Assembly (NCBI RefSeq): GCF_900103605.1
Contig: NZ_FNHY01000006.1
Location: forward strand, 202,357 to 266,356
Length of the DNA: 64,000 bases
Reading direction: 5' to 3'
From: Psychrobacillus sp. OK028
Lineage (GTDB): Bacteria; Bacillota; Bacilli; Bacillales_A; Planococcaceae
Positions 1 to 9,066 of the stretch are shown piece after piece. Position 1 is the first letter of the stretch, and every line of letters begins with the position of its first letter. The notes under the pieces were generated by a model that searched no databases, had not been told where the DNA came from, and saw nothing but the letters and a program-made list of their open reading frames with translations. The position numbers were made by a program, and so were the translations under genes.

Positions 1-32
1 GAAAATAATAAACAGTTTCCTCACTTATCATC

Positions 33-72
33 AAAACACCTCCAACCATTGAAAAATAGTTGGAGGTGCTAT
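33..72 (-). terminator. Rho-independent terminator of spo0M
   Basis: A perfect 10-bp stem (37-46 with 59-68, CACCTCCAAC/GTTGGAGGTG) lies just past the spo0M stop. On the minus strand it is followed by a short TTTT run. Confidence 0.7.
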
Positions 73-103
73 TATTTTATATGCGCCTAGAAAGAATTAT
101 GTG

Positions 104-868
104 CTAAATGCCAATAGCTCTTTTTAGTTTGTCTTTAATAGTTGGTATGTCTTGTGAATTAAGGCTCATTCGAATGAACTTCTCGTCCATTTCCAATGCT
201 TCTGCTAAAAGCCCCCCAAGGCCTCTTGCTCTGCGGTCAACCTGCATTAATATTTCAGCTGAGTGAGTGGATTGAGATAGAAATAGTATTTCTAATTCAT
301 CAAGTTTCTTTCTATAGAAACCGCTTATCGGCACAAATTCAAATTCTTGGACAAACGGATAGCGACTACCTAACTTATATGAAGCTTTCTCGCACTCCAC
401 TTTTCGTAATTTAAATCCAAGCTGTTCTACTGCCTCTAAAATAACTCCAGCTAATCTTGTTGGGCGGACGGTAATATAGTCTTTGTCTGTAGGATCAACA
501 CTATTCTTGATATCTAGTCCCGTGCTAACCCATACACGCGTGCTTCCATAGGTAACTGGCGTGTCTTCAGGAAGGGTCATGGAAAAGGGGATTACTTTCT
601 TTTCATTCGCCCCAATGGTAAAAGGTTCGATAACTTTATATTTTTGGATAGCTGCTACATCTGTGTGTTTTCGGTCATTCGATTCACGAATATAGGTTGT
701 ATTTACTGTCAAATAAATTGCATCAATTTGTTGCTCTAGGTTTCCACCGATGACCTCCACTACACCTTGCATCTTTTCACCTGCAGTAAACTCTGACTTT
801 TCTAGTTTTGTGTCTACTTTAGCCCCGCCAACTCCGATACTCGCCAATACTTTATTGAAAAATGACAT
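104..868 (-). CDS. spo0M: Sporulation control protein Spo0M
   Basis: This is a 254-aa protein of the Spo0M (arrestin-fold) family, which influences entry into sporulation and cell-envelope or division behaviour in Bacillus. The N-terminal start (MSFFNKVLASIGVGGAKVD) and the length close to the usual ~258 aa match the family over its whole length. No signal peptide or membrane segment is visible, so it should be cytosolic. The start is supported by AAAGGAGA eight bases upstream. The gene stands alone between its terminator (33-72) and a DUF2971 gene on the same strand. The family assignment is firm; the exact role in this organism is inferred. Confidence 0.9.
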   Translation of the reverse strand: MSFFNKVLASIGVGGAKVDTKLEKSEFTAGEKMQGVVEVIGGNLEQQIDAIYLTVNTTYIRESNDRKHTDVAAIQKYKVIEPFTIGANEKKVIPFSMTLPEDTPVTYGSTRVWVSTGLDIKNSVDPTDKDYITVRPTRLAGVILEAVEQLGFKLRKVECEKASYKLGSRYPFVQEFEFVPISGFYRKKLDELEILFLSQSTHSAEILMQVDRRARGLGGLLAEALEMDEKFIRMSLNSQDIPTIKDKLKRAIGI

Positions 869-1000
869 AACACTTCTCCTTTGTTTTTGATATCCATTTT
901 ACGCTTTTGCACTCGGAAAGGTTTCAATTTATTAAGGACGCCTTTACCGCCATTCTTCCAACGCTTTTCGAGGCTTACATAGTAGCTTGCGCTTTTCTTT

Positions 1001-1924
1001 CTATCGATAAGGAATATGAGAAAGTTTTATAGGCACAGTGGGATAACCGACATTTTTCAAATAGTAGTTAATACTTCTGGCAGTGAATTCGTTGGTTCCG
1101 GAAGGACCTATAATGATTTGATTGACCGGAAGTCTGTTGTCATTTTGGAGAACTTTGTTATGTGTCTCTAATTCAATAAATGGCAGAATAATATTATCTC
1201 TTGCACGGAACTTCAGCTCATGCTGATACGGCATGCTTTTAGAGTTCGTCACAATAATTCGCCATTCTTTTTCCTCTGAAAAAGTAGCGTGCTTAAATAA
1301 CGGGAGAAAGTACCCAATTGTTCTTGCCACTTCCTTAGGTGAAAATTTAGGCGTCTGGCCGCTTAGCTCTAAGCTAAGAAGCGACACGTTTATAATCCTA
1401 CGAATAATTCGTTCCTGCAGCTTATGGTCGTATATTACTTTTCGAGGGAAAAAGTTCTCTTCACTTAAATGAAACGAAACATCAAATAAAGCCGAAAAGT
1501 CAAAACCTATCGAAATGCCATGCTGACTTCGACTATAGCCTCTCCATTGGCTTAGAAGGTCTCCGCTTTCACAAAAGGACACAACAAAAATATCTGTATC
1601 CTGCTCCTCGAGAATTGTAAAGACTTCTTCTAAGTATGTTCTCCTAAGATTACCTATTGGTAATTCTTGAATAAGCTTTTGGAGGATACTTTCACAAATC
1701 TCTAGTCCATGACTATATTCTTTCGAGTCATTCATAAACTTTATATGGGAAGCCCAAAAGGTTTTGTTGCTAATAATTCCTTGTGCGCCTTCTAAGTTTG
1801 TATAGTGATATAACGCTTTTATATTTTTTGTAAAGTATTTTCTAAATTCCTTACTGATTAACGGGATAAGAGCTTTTATATCGATACTTGAAGTAGGATT
1901 ATGTTCTATCTCATATCTAGACAT
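1001..1924 (-). CDS. DUF2971 family protein
   Basis: A 307-aa soluble protein with DUF2971 hallmarks. Near residues 35-70 it has LYHYTNLEGAQGIISNKTFW followed by an SHIKFMNDSKE segment, centrally FVVSFCESGDLLSQWRGYS, and then a conserved EEKEWRII stretch. DUF2971 proteins are widespread and of unknown function; their N-terminal half recalls ADP-ribosyltransferase-like folds, and they sometimes sit in defence or phage contexts. Nothing mobile is adjacent here: the gene lies between spo0M and a c-di-GMP phosphodiesterase. The start follows AGGAGGTGCTATTGAA. The family is certain; no function is assigned. Confidence 0.85.
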   Translation of the reverse strand: MSRYEIEHNPTSSIDIKALIPLISKEFRKYFTKNIKALYHYTNLEGAQGIISNKTFWASHIKFMNDSKEYSHGLEICESILQKLIQELPIGNLRRTYLEEVFTILEEQDTDIFVVSFCESGDLLSQWRGYSRSQHGISIGFDFSALFDVSFHLSEENFFPRKVIYDHKLQERIIRRIINVSLLSLELSGQTPKFSPKEVARTIGYFLPLFKHATFSEEKEWRIIVTNSKSMPYQHELKFRARDNIILPFIELETHNKVLQNDNRLPVNQIIIGPSGTNEFTARSINYYLKNVGYPTVPIKLSHIPYR

Positions 1925-1998
1925 TTCAATAGCACCTCCTATCTTTATAGTAATACTTCAAGCTCTCGGTGTCTAAAACCATTGGAAATCTTAACAAT

Positions 1999-2043
1999 AA
2001 AAAACCAGAAATAGAAAGAATTCAATCTTCCACTCTGGTTTCT
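1999..2043 (-). terminator. Terminator of the MHYT-EAL gene
   Basis: On the minus strand AAACCAGA and TCTGGTTT pair across a 22-nt loop, followed by TTTTTATT. The stem overlaps the last codons of the EAL gene. Confidence 0.6.
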
Positions 2044-4070
2044 CGGTACCACTGAATAAGTTCATGAGGCTGCATCGGCTTTGCAAAATAATATCCTTGA
2101 AAAATCGGTTTTCTACTAGCCCCCTTCAAGAAATTTACTTGCTCCTTCGTTTCTACTCCTTCAATGACTACGTTTAAATTTAATGATTCTCCTAATGTAA
2201 CTATAGCCTGAACAATAGCAGAGTCTTTAGGTGAGATAGGTACATCATCTATAAATGATTTATCTATTTTTAAGGTCGATATGGGCATTTGCTTTAAATA
2301 AGAAAGTGAAGATACACCAGTACCAAAGTCATCTAATGCAACCGAGAAACCTTCTTTTCTAAACTCTCCTACCGCGCGCATAGCTTCTTCCATGTTTTTT
2401 ACAAAGCTATTCTCCGTTATTTCTAATTCTATTTGTGAGGACTCCAGACCATACTCATTTAATTTTTGTGTTAATAACTTTAAAAGCAACGGAGAGGTAA
2501 CATACTCACCTGGAATATTAATGGCTACCTGTTTAAAAGAAATGTTTTCTAGTTTCCAATCGGCTATTTGCTGACATACTCGACCTATTATCCAATCGGT
2601 TACTTTAACCATACGATCATATTCTTCTAAAATAGGAACAAACACAGCAGGTGATAGAAATCCATACTTTGGATGATTCCATCTCAATAATGCCTCAAGT
2701 CCTACCGTTTCATTCGGATTTAAACACACTTTCGGTTGATACACCAGAAACAGCTCATCATCATTCATTGCTCGATTAACGTCATCTGCTATTTCACGTT
2801 CAAATGTATACGTATGAATACTCGAATCATAGTAAACAATATCATGATTATATGTAATAGATGGGTAATTTAGAACCGCAAGGACATTTGTATATATATT
2901 TGGCGTATTTTCATATTGGTTTGCATCCGAGACAGCACAAACTCCATACAAGTAAACTTCATGACCTTTCACAATTATAGGCTTGCGAAGTACCGTCGCT
3001 ATTTCCTTCAATGAACCTTTTAACTGCTTGGCACTATCCCCATCTCTAGCAATTAGTGCAATTCGATGCCCTTCTATACGATAAATCTCGACTTTGGAGG
3101 GAGTTAATGTTTTGAAGATATATACTAACCTCCGAATCACTTCATCCCCGAAAGCATAATTGAACTCTCTATTAATATGTTCCAAATCATGTATATGCCA
3201 AACAGCTAAAACTTTAGGAGAATGCAATTTTTTTTCAAATAAACGACGATTCGGTAATTGAGTAAATGGATCATAATAATTTGCCCGATACTCGATAAAA
3301 CGATCTATAAAACTGGATAACAATAAAATACCTAATAGGATAGTCATTCCTAACGTGACAATAATCGCTAGTCCATACATTTCTGTCGAATGGAAATGCG
3401 ATAAATTCATTTCATATCCTTTTGGGATATAAAAATTCATAGCAGCCATTCCTGTGTAATGCATACTAGAAATAGCTAAACCTATGATTAAAGATATTAT
3501 TAATTGCACTTTATAATTCGTTTCGTATTTTTGTACTGTTGAAAAAATGTAAACGGCAATAACGGAGACAACAATCGCTATACAAATAGATGCTAAAAAA
3601 AGTATAGGGTTATATGTATAGACCACATCCATTTCCATCCCATACATTCCTAAATAGTGCATAGAAGAAATACCAGTCCCCATTGCTATTCCGGCAAAAA
3701 AATATGTCCATAAGTTTCGTCTTGGCAGGTTTGCCAAATAGAACGCGATAAATGACGCTAACATCGCAGGTATGATTGAAAGAACTGTCATGATATTATT
3801 GTAACTCATGCTTACAGGTAATGAAAAAGCACTCATACCAACAAAATGCATGGACCATATACCAAACCCCAAGCAAAGAGAGGCTAGAAATAACCAAAAG
3901 TTCTTATGAAAAAAACTATTTTCACTTGCACGTTTATTCAAGGACAGGGCTGTATAAGATGCCACTACCGCTATAATGATTGATAATATAACTATAATCA
4001 GAGAGTATTCTCCGTGAATTTCTACATTATTAATAGAACTTTCGTCATTAAAATTGAATATATTCTCCAC
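2022..4070 (-). CDS. MHYT sensor with degenerate GGDEF and intact EAL domain (c-di-GMP phosphodiesterase)
   Basis: A 682-aa integral membrane signalling protein. Seven or so N-terminal helices (residues ~20-255) carry three MHYT motifs, SMHFVGM (~73), SMHYLGM (~136) and SMHYTGM (~203), proposed to bind copper and sense a diatomic gas or redox state. A GGDEF domain follows (~265-400), but the signature is only AFGDE (~306), so diguanylate cyclase activity is unlikely. The EAL domain (~430-676) keeps EALLRW (~459), DDFGTG (~580) and IEGVET (~637), the metal and catalytic positions of active phosphodiesterases. It probably hydrolyses c-di-GMP in response to a membrane signal. It is a single gene with its own terminator and no adjacent partner. 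Confidence 0.88.
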   Translation of the reverse strand: MENIFNFNDESSINNVEIHGEYSLIIVILSIIIAVVASYTALSLNKRASENSFFHKNFWLFLASLCLGFGIWSMHFVGMSAFSLPVSMSYNNIMTVLSIIPAMLASFIAFYLANLPRRNLWTYFFAGIAMGTGISSMHYLGMYGMEMDVVYTYNPILFLASICIAIVVSVIAVYIFSTVQKYETNYKVQLIISLIIGLAISSMHYTGMAAMNFYIPKGYEMNLSHFHSTEMYGLAIIVTLGMTILLGILLLSSFIDRFIEYRANYYDPFTQLPNRRLFEKKLHSPKVLAVWHIHDLEHINREFNYAFGDEVIRRLVYIFKTLTPSKVEIYRIEGHRIALIARDGDSAKQLKGSLKEIATVLRKPIIVKGHEVYLYGVCAVSDANQYENTPNIYTNVLAVLNYPSITYNHDIVYYDSSIHTYTFEREIADDVNRAMNDDELFLVYQPKVCLNPNETVGLEALLRWNHPKYGFLSPAVFVPILEEYDRMVKVTDWIIGRVCQQIADWKLENISFKQVAINIPGEYVTSPLLLKLLTQKLNEYGLESSQIELEITENSFVKNMEEAMRAVGEFRKEGFSVALDDFGTGVSSLSYLKQMPISTLKIDKSFIDDVPISPKDSAIVQAIVTLGESLNLNVVIEGVETKEQVNFLKGASRKPIFQGYYFAKPMQPHELIQWYRETRVED

Positions 4071-4141
4071 CCCTCTCTATCCTTATTACTATACCATGGC
4101 TTGAAGAAGGCTAGGAATTAAGTGATTTTTCACTCATAAAA

Positions 4142-4169
4142 ACACAGAAACTTGTTAAAGTTTCTGTGT
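4142..4169 (-). terminator. Terminator of the opuA operon
   Basis: Inverted repeat ACACAGAAACTT/AAGTTTCTGTGT with a 4-nt loop, followed by TTTTTAT on the minus strand. It overlaps the final codons of the ATPase gene. Confidence 0.8.
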
Positions 4170-5366
4170 CTCGTTTTGTTCGTCGGTACTCTCGCTGATT
4201 AAACTTGCTAATACGTGAACCCGCAGTATAATTCCCTTAATCGTTCGATCTTCATCTGTAACTACGATAGGATATTTGGAATCTAAGACAAATGGGATAA
4301 TGTCTTGGACATATTCGTCAGGACGTACAGTTTTCACTTCTGTAGACATGACTTCTTGTAATGTCTTCTTTTCTTTCAGACCATTAATTGCCTGGTCTAC
4401 TGTTACAATCCCTTGAATTTGACGTTTGCGATCAGTAACAAATGCGCTGGAAATACCATTTTCCCTCATAACCTGGATAGCCACATTAAGACCATCCTTC
4501 AAGGAAACTAAACCGTATGGCTTGGACATAATATGTTCAGCCTGCAAAATTTTGGAGCGATCAATATCACGGATAAATTCTGAAATGTAGTTGCTTGCCG
4601 GTTTCTCTAAAATTTCTTCTGGAGTACCGACTTGTTCTACTTTTCCATCCTTCATCACTGCTACACGATCACCAATTTTAAAAGCTTCATTTACATCATG
4701 TGTGATAAAAATAATTGTTTTTTGTAATTTATTTTGAATGTCTAGCAGCTCTAATTGCATTTCACGACGTATTAAAGGATCGAGCGCACTAAACGGTTCA
4801 TCCATTAGTAAAATATCTGGATCATTTGCTAGAGCTCTAGCAATCCCTACACGCTGGCGCATCCCTCCAGATAATTCATCTGGGTATTGATTTTCGTATC
4901 CTTTGAGCCCTACTGTTTCTAAATGTTTCCCGGCAATTTCACGACGCTCCGCTTTCGACATTCCTCTTATTTCCAAACCATATTCAATATTCTCTAATAC
5001 GGTTCTATGGCTGAATAAGCCAAAATGTTGAAATACCATAGCAATTTTTTTCTGACGGAAATATTTTAATTGGTTTTTATTATATCCAACTACATTTTCT
5101 CCATCTACATAAATAGCTCCAGACGTTGGTTTGTTTAGTAAATTTAAGCAACGGATTAAGGTCGATTTCCCACTCCCGGAAAGTCCCATTATGACGAATG
5201 TTTCGCCTTCCATAATTTCCATAGAGGCATTATAAACTCCCACGGTATGACCCGTCTTTGCTAGAATCTCATCCTTTGGAACACCCTTTTCAACCATTGG
5301 AATGACTTTTTTAGGTCTTGGTCCAAAGATTTTAGAGACATTTTCCACTTTGAGTTTTACTGTCAT
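4155..5366 (-). CDS. opuAA: Glycine betaine ABC transporter ATP-binding subunit
   Basis: A 403-aa OpuA/ProV-type ATPase that powers uptake of osmoprotectants. Visible motifs are Walker A GLSGSGKST (~61), signature LSGGMRQRVG, Walker B ILLMDEP and the switch His in FITHD. A C-terminal CBS pair (~285-395) follows, the usual place for ionic-strength or c-di-AMP gating in this family. The N-terminal extension before the ABC core (KIFGPRPKK...) is typical of OpuAA. It is the last gene of the operon, and its start overlaps the permease stop by 4 nt (ATGA), which implies translational coupling. Family very sure; substrate (betaine rather than another compatible solute) inferred. Confidence 0.92.
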   Translation of the reverse strand: MTVKLKVENVSKIFGPRPKKVIPMVEKGVPKDEILAKTGHTVGVYNASMEIMEGETFVIMGLSGSGKSTLIRCLNLLNKPTSGAIYVDGENVVGYNKNQLKYFRQKKIAMVFQHFGLFSHRTVLENIEYGLEIRGMSKAERREIAGKHLETVGLKGYENQYPDELSGGMRQRVGIARALANDPDILLMDEPFSALDPLIRREMQLELLDIQNKLQKTIIFITHDVNEAFKIGDRVAVMKDGKVEQVGTPEEILEKPASNYISEFIRDIDRSKILQAEHIMSKPYGLVSLKDGLNVAIQVMRENGISSAFVTDRKRQIQGIVTVDQAINGLKEKKTLQEVMSTEVKTVRPDEYVQDIIPFVLDSKYPIVVTDEDRTIKGIILRVHVLASLISESTDEQNETQKL

Positions 5367-6223
5367 GCTGCATCCCTCCTATGTTTCTGAAGGCGGTTTG
5401 CAATTCCACCGGTAATTCGATCAATAATAATCGCTAAAAATACGATACTTATTCCTGCTTCAAATCCAAGCGAAATATCGATTCGATTAATCGCATATAG
5501 TACACGTTCTCCAAGACCTTGAGCACCAACCATCGATCCAACAACTGCCATAGATAGCGCCATCATCGTCGTTTGGTTTACACCAGCCATAATAGTCGGT
5601 AATGCTTGAGGTAGTTGTACTTTCATGAGCATTTGAGATGTGGAAGAACCAAATGATTGTGCGGATTCAACTACTTCTTTATCTACATTACGAATTCCTA
5701 GCTCGGTCAATCTAATAACCGGAGGAAGTGCGTATATGATAGTAGCAATTACTGCTGGAACGTTTCCTAATGGGAAGAAAAAAATTACAGGTATCAAATA
5801 GACAAAGCTTGGCATTGTTTGCATCGCATCTAAAACTGGTCGCATAACCGTGGACAGCGTTTTACTAAATGCGGTTCCAACACCTAGTGGAATACCGATA
5901 ACAAGTGAAAGTATTACGGAAATTAATACAATCGAAATAGTGGTCATTGTTTCTGGCCACAGATCGAAAGTGCCTATAAGAAATATAAAAGCTCCAAAAA
6001 GAAGCCCTCCATACAAATTAGTAAAATACCAGCCTAATAGAAAAATAATAATGATAAAAATCCACCAAGGAATGGCTAGAAGACCAGCTTCTAGCCCCTT
6101 AATCATGGAAGAAGAAATAACAAAGATAAAATCAAAGAACGCATCAAAATTCATAGCTAAAAAGTCTATGAAATTTTCAACTACATCCCCAATCGGAATT
6201 CGTACATTAGGAAATTCTGTCAT
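5363..6223 (-). CDS. opuAB: Glycine betaine ABC transporter permease
   Basis: A 286-aa membrane protein with about seven helices. The N-terminal helices precede the BPD_transp_1 domain (~90-280), whose EAA loop reads VVESAQSFGSSTSQMLMKVQLP, matching the ProW/OpuAB class. It forms the channel for the adjacent ATPase and receives substrate from the adjacent lipoprotein. It overlaps opuAA by 4 nt and lies 74 bp downstream of the binding-protein gene. The operon order here is binding protein-permease-ATPase, reversed relative to the familiar opuAA-AB-AC order of B. subtilis. Confidence 0.92.
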   Translation of the reverse strand: MTEFPNVRIPIGDVVENFIDFLAMNFDAFFDFIFVISSSMIKGLEAGLLAIPWWIFIIIIFLLGWYFTNLYGGLLFGAFIFLIGTFDLWPETMTTISIVLISVILSLVIGIPLGVGTAFSKTLSTVMRPVLDAMQTMPSFVYLIPVIFFFPLGNVPAVIATIIYALPPVIRLTELGIRNVDKEVVESAQSFGSSTSQMLMKVQLPQALPTIMAGVNQTTMMALSMAVVGSMVGAQGLGERVLYAINRIDISLGFEAGISIVFLAIIIDRITGGIANRLQKHRRDAA

Positions 6224-6297
6224 ACACTTTGGACTGTATCAAAAAGAACAGTCTCCTTCACCTCACCTTTTTTGGGATAGATTACTTTAATCATGAA

Positions 6298-7293
6298 TTA
6301 GTTTAAAGCTGCTTTCACTTTTTCTGCGGCTTCCTCAGACACCCATGTTGTCCAAAGGTCTTCATGCTCTTTCATCCACCAAAGTGCGGCTTCATCTGGT
6401 TCTACTTCGTTTTCGTTCATATAAGCCAATGCTTCTTCTGTTAATGCATTACTAGTTTCATATTTGCTTAAGAAATCCGTAACATTTTTTGCTTGTGTTG
6501 GTAAATCTTTATGTACAGCTATAACTACATCATTTGGAGGGAATTCAGTTCCTTTAGATTCTTCCCAAGTTGCTTCATCATATGGTTCATCCTCAAGCAA
6601 TGTTAAATCATAGCTTGCAGTTACCCAAGTTGGTGACCAGTAATACCCTACCCATGGTTGTCCCTTTTTATATGCTCCTGCTAAGTCTGCTACGATTGCA
6701 GAGTCTGATCCTGGGGCTAAGTAATTGTATTTTGCATCAAGACCATATGTTTCAAGTTTCGTCTCCAAGTGTTCACTTACTACCCAACTAGACGGTGCAC
6801 CAATTATTCTTCCTTTGGTGCTATCTTCAGGATCTTGGAAAAGCTCTGGATATTTCTCAAGGTCTTGTACAGTTTTTAAATCAGGTGCAACTGCTTCAAT
6901 TCCTCTTTCTGCATCTCCTTCTATCACATAAGTTGGAACATAAAGTCCTTGCGAATTATCGTTGAAATTAGTTGCTAACTTCACAATTTTTCCACTATCT
7001 ATTGCTTTTTCATAAACTTCCTTTGTATTATCTGTCCATATTTCCATATAAACATTGATGTCACCCTGTTCAAGTGATTGTAACGTCGCTGCTGTAGTTC
7101 CACTTGTAACTTCGGTTTTATATCCATAACCCTCTTCAACTATTAGTTGGGCAATACTATTGTGGACACGAATGCTATCCCATCCTGCATCTGCAAATTT
7201 AATCACTTCAATACTGTCTTTGCTCGATTCACTACTGCATGCGCCCAGTACTAAAAGTGTGCACATTGAAACAAACAACAATAACTTTCTCAT
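6298..7293 (-). CDS. opuAC: Glycine betaine-binding lipoprotein
   Basis: A 331-aa extracytoplasmic solute receptor. It has a lipoprotein signal peptide (MRKLLLFVSMCTLLVLGAC; lipobox LGAC, Cys19) and an OpuAC-type ligand domain with several scattered tryptophans of the sort that form the aromatic cage for quaternary ammonium groups (AGWDS, EIWTD, SSWVVS, GYYWSPTW, LWWMKE). It is the first gene of the operon, so it has the strongest link to the promoter region at 7294-7700. The stretch before the stop, ending EEAAEKVKAALN, is normal for the family. Substrate could also be proline betaine, carnitine or choline. Confidence 0.9.
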   Translation of the reverse strand: MRKLLLFVSMCTLLVLGACSSESSKDSIEVIKFADAGWDSIRVHNSIAQLIVEEGYGYKTEVTSGTTAATLQSLEQGDINVYMEIWTDNTKEVYEKAIDSGKIVKLATNFNDNSQGLYVPTYVIEGDAERGIEAVAPDLKTVQDLEKYPELFQDPEDSTKGRIIGAPSSWVVSEHLETKLETYGLDAKYNYLAPGSDSAIVADLAGAYKKGQPWVGYYWSPTWVTASYDLTLLEDEPYDEATWEESKGTEFPPNDVVIAVHKDLPTQAKNVTDFLSKYETSNALTEEALAYMNENEVEPDEAALWWMKEHEDLWTTWVSEEAAEKVKAALN

Positions 7294-7699
7294 CTTTTTT
7301 CCCCTTTTCTCTATTAAAATAAATTAGACATATAGTCCTACTCTCCAATTACATACCCTTTTTTCTAGATTTTAATCCTACATTTTTTTAATACCCTACA
7401 CCACCAAAATTTCCATAATTATGGTATGTCTATTTTATGGTTTTTTATGTTACTAGAGTTTTTGGATTGAAGCAAATGAATGAAGAAGAAACATGGGGAA
7501 TTATTTTAAAAAACTGAATATTTATATCTACATATATAGTTTACATGTACTATTTATATAGTATTTATTGTGTTTTTAAATATCTTCATTAGGTACTATG
7601 GCACAATCTTGAATTTTTCGTATTTTATCGTTTAAAGGAGAATTATAAGAGGAAATTTGAGCCATAAGATTAATTCGATTTTTTAAATTGTTAAATAAA
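7294..7699. other. AT-rich intergenic region upstream of opuAC
   Basis: No coding potential is seen. It should contain the opuAC promoter. A 12-bp perfect palindrome CCATAATTATGG lies at 7413-7424, about 120 bp upstream of opuAC, and could be an operator for an osmotic repressor of the GbsR/OpcR type; that is a guess. I could not settle a convincing -35/-10 pair. Confidence 0.4.
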
Positions 7700-7700
7700 A

Positions 7701-7733
7701 AAGAAAGAGTGGTCCTTGTCTATAAGGGACCAC
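7701..7733 (-). terminator. Terminator of the 2-hydroxyacid dehydrogenase gene
   Basis: AGTGGTCC...GGACCACT stem (7709-7733), followed on the minus strand by TCTTTCTTTTTTATT. Confidence 0.8.
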
Positions 7734-7743
7734 TACTTAAGTA

Positions 7744-8703
7744 TTAGACTACTCGATTTTTAGGTTGTTTACCTTCCAATACTGCTTCTATATCTTTTGA
7801 GTTCATTTGCATCATAGCAAGACGAGTTCGTATACTAGCACTGCCGATATGAGGGGACATCGTTACATTCGGTAGTGTTAGCAGTGGATGATTAACCGGA
7901 ACAGGCTCTTGTTCAAATACATCCATCCCTGCAGCCCAAATCTTTTTGTTTACTAGTGCATCGTATAGTGCTTTTTCGTCTACAATGCTACCTCGTGCAA
8001 CATTAATAATAGCCGAGGTTTCCTTCATAAGATTCAGTTCTCGCTCACCTATTAATCCCTTTGTTTCCGGTGTCAGCGGAGTTAATAGAATGACAAAATC
8101 AGATTTCTTTAGTAAGTCGTCTAATTCCGCATAAGTAAAACCATATGTTTCTTCCGCATCCAATTTTCTAGTGCGATTATGATATAACACATTCATATCA
8201 AACCCTTTCGCACGTCTTGCAACAGCTTCTCCTATGCGTCCCATACCTACAATACCGAGCGTTGCGCCGAAAACATCCATACCTGTATATTGCATTGGTG
8301 ACCAAGAAGTCCAATTTCCTGAACGAATTTCTTGTTCTACTTCAGTGATTCTTCGAGCTGTCGCTAAGAGTAGAGCAAATGTTAAGTCTGCTGTTGTCTC
8401 GGTTAGTACTCCCGGAGTGTTTGTTACGGCAATACCATGTTCTTTTGCAGCTTCTATATCAATATTGTTAAAACCTACTCCGAAGTTACTAATTACTTTT
8501 AGATTAGGTAGACTTTCTATAAGTGCTCGGTCTATATTGTCAGACAGCATTGTCCAAAGAGCTTGTACGTCCTTAGCATTTGTTTTTATTTCCTCATAGG
8601 TCATTCCTTTTTCTTCACTATGCCACATATGTACTTCAAATTTTTCTCTTAACGGTTCTACGATTTCTTCCGGTAATTTACGTGTTATGTATATTTTGTC
8701 CAA
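7744..8703 (-). CDS. D-isomer-specific 2-hydroxyacid dehydrogenase (glyoxylate/hydroxypyruvate reductase-like)
   Basis: A 319-aa NAD(P)-dependent oxidoreductase. It has the split catalytic domain of the family, a Rossmann motif GMGRIGEAVARR (~153), the signature NVARGSIVDEKAL with the catalytic Arg (~235), EQEPVP with the Glu and PHIGSAS with the catalytic His. Overall it resembles the GyaR/YvcT group that reduces glyoxylate, hydroxypyruvate or 2-ketogluconate. It is monocistronic with its own terminator. The substrate cannot be read from the sequence; SerA is unlikely because there is no ACT domain. Confidence 0.85.
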   Translation of the reverse strand: MDKIYITRKLPEEIVEPLREKFEVHMWHSEEKGMTYEEIKTNAKDVQALWTMLSDNIDRALIESLPNLKVISNFGVGFNNIDIEAAKEHGIAVTNTPGVLTETTADLTFALLLATARRITEVEQEIRSGNWTSWSPMQYTGMDVFGATLGIVGMGRIGEAVARRAKGFDMNVLYHNRTRKLDAEETYGFTYAELDDLLKKSDFVILLTPLTPETKGLIGERELNLMKETSAIINVARGSIVDEKALYDALVNKKIWAAGMDVFEQEPVPVNHPLLTLPNVTMSPHIGSASIRTRLAMMQMNSKDIEAVLEGKQPKNRVV

Positions 8704-8726
8704 AATTCTTCCTCCTTAAATTATTT

Positions 8727-8831
8727 GTTCCGGTGATTGTTAGGTGGATTCGGGTGATTCTCTCGCAGATTCGGATAATTATCAGCTAGATTCAGGTGAT
8801 TCTCTCCAACTTTCCGGTGTTTCTCCCCATA
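8727..8831. repeat. Array of five degenerate 21-bp units (core AATCACCGGAAT on the minus strand)
   Basis: Five consecutive units of exactly 21 bp: 8727-8747, 8748-8768, 8769-8789, 8790-8810 and 8811-8831. On the plus strand each begins with a version of ATTC-GGTGATT and continues with ~9-10 variable bases. The third unit is the most diverged. The array fills the gap between the dehydrogenase start and the ykoF promoter. A single similar core (ATCACCGGAAT) occurs at 25584-25594. Confidence 0.75.
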
Positions 8832-8881
8832 TTGTTGGGTTAAATTAAGCATGGACGAAAGTACGAAATTTTGCAAACATA

Positions 8882-8910
8882 TTTACAACTTCAACTAGCT
8901 ACGTTATACT
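8882..8910 (+). promoter_or_regulatory. Predicted sigma-A promoter for ykoFEDC
   Basis: TTTACA (8882-8887), a 17-bp spacer and TATACT (8905-8910) end about 30 bp upstream of the TPP aptamer. Confidence 0.65.
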
Positions 8911-8942
8911 CTGAGCATATTAAAAACTACATACCGTTTTGC

Positions 8943-9032
8943 GCACTAGGGGTGCCCACTTTGGCTGAGATGCGAGCTTTTTGCTACGATCCCTTACAAC
9001 TCGATCAGGATAATACCTGCGTGAGGAAGTGC
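8943..9032 (+). ncRNA. TPP riboswitch (THI element)
   Basis: The conserved THI blocks are all present and in order. P1 closes by GCACT/AGTGC (8943-8947 with 9028-9032); then come GGGGTGCC, CTGAGATG, a variable P3, CCCTT, AACTCGATCAGGATAATACCTG split over 8997-9019, and GTGAGGAAGTGC. It senses thiamine pyrophosphate and lies between the promoter and a terminator ahead of ykoF. Binding should favour termination and switch off uptake of the hydroxymethylpyrimidine or thiamine precursor. Confidence 0.95.
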
Positions 9033-9066
9033 GGTGACTTCCCTAATATTTTTGTATTGGATAAGT

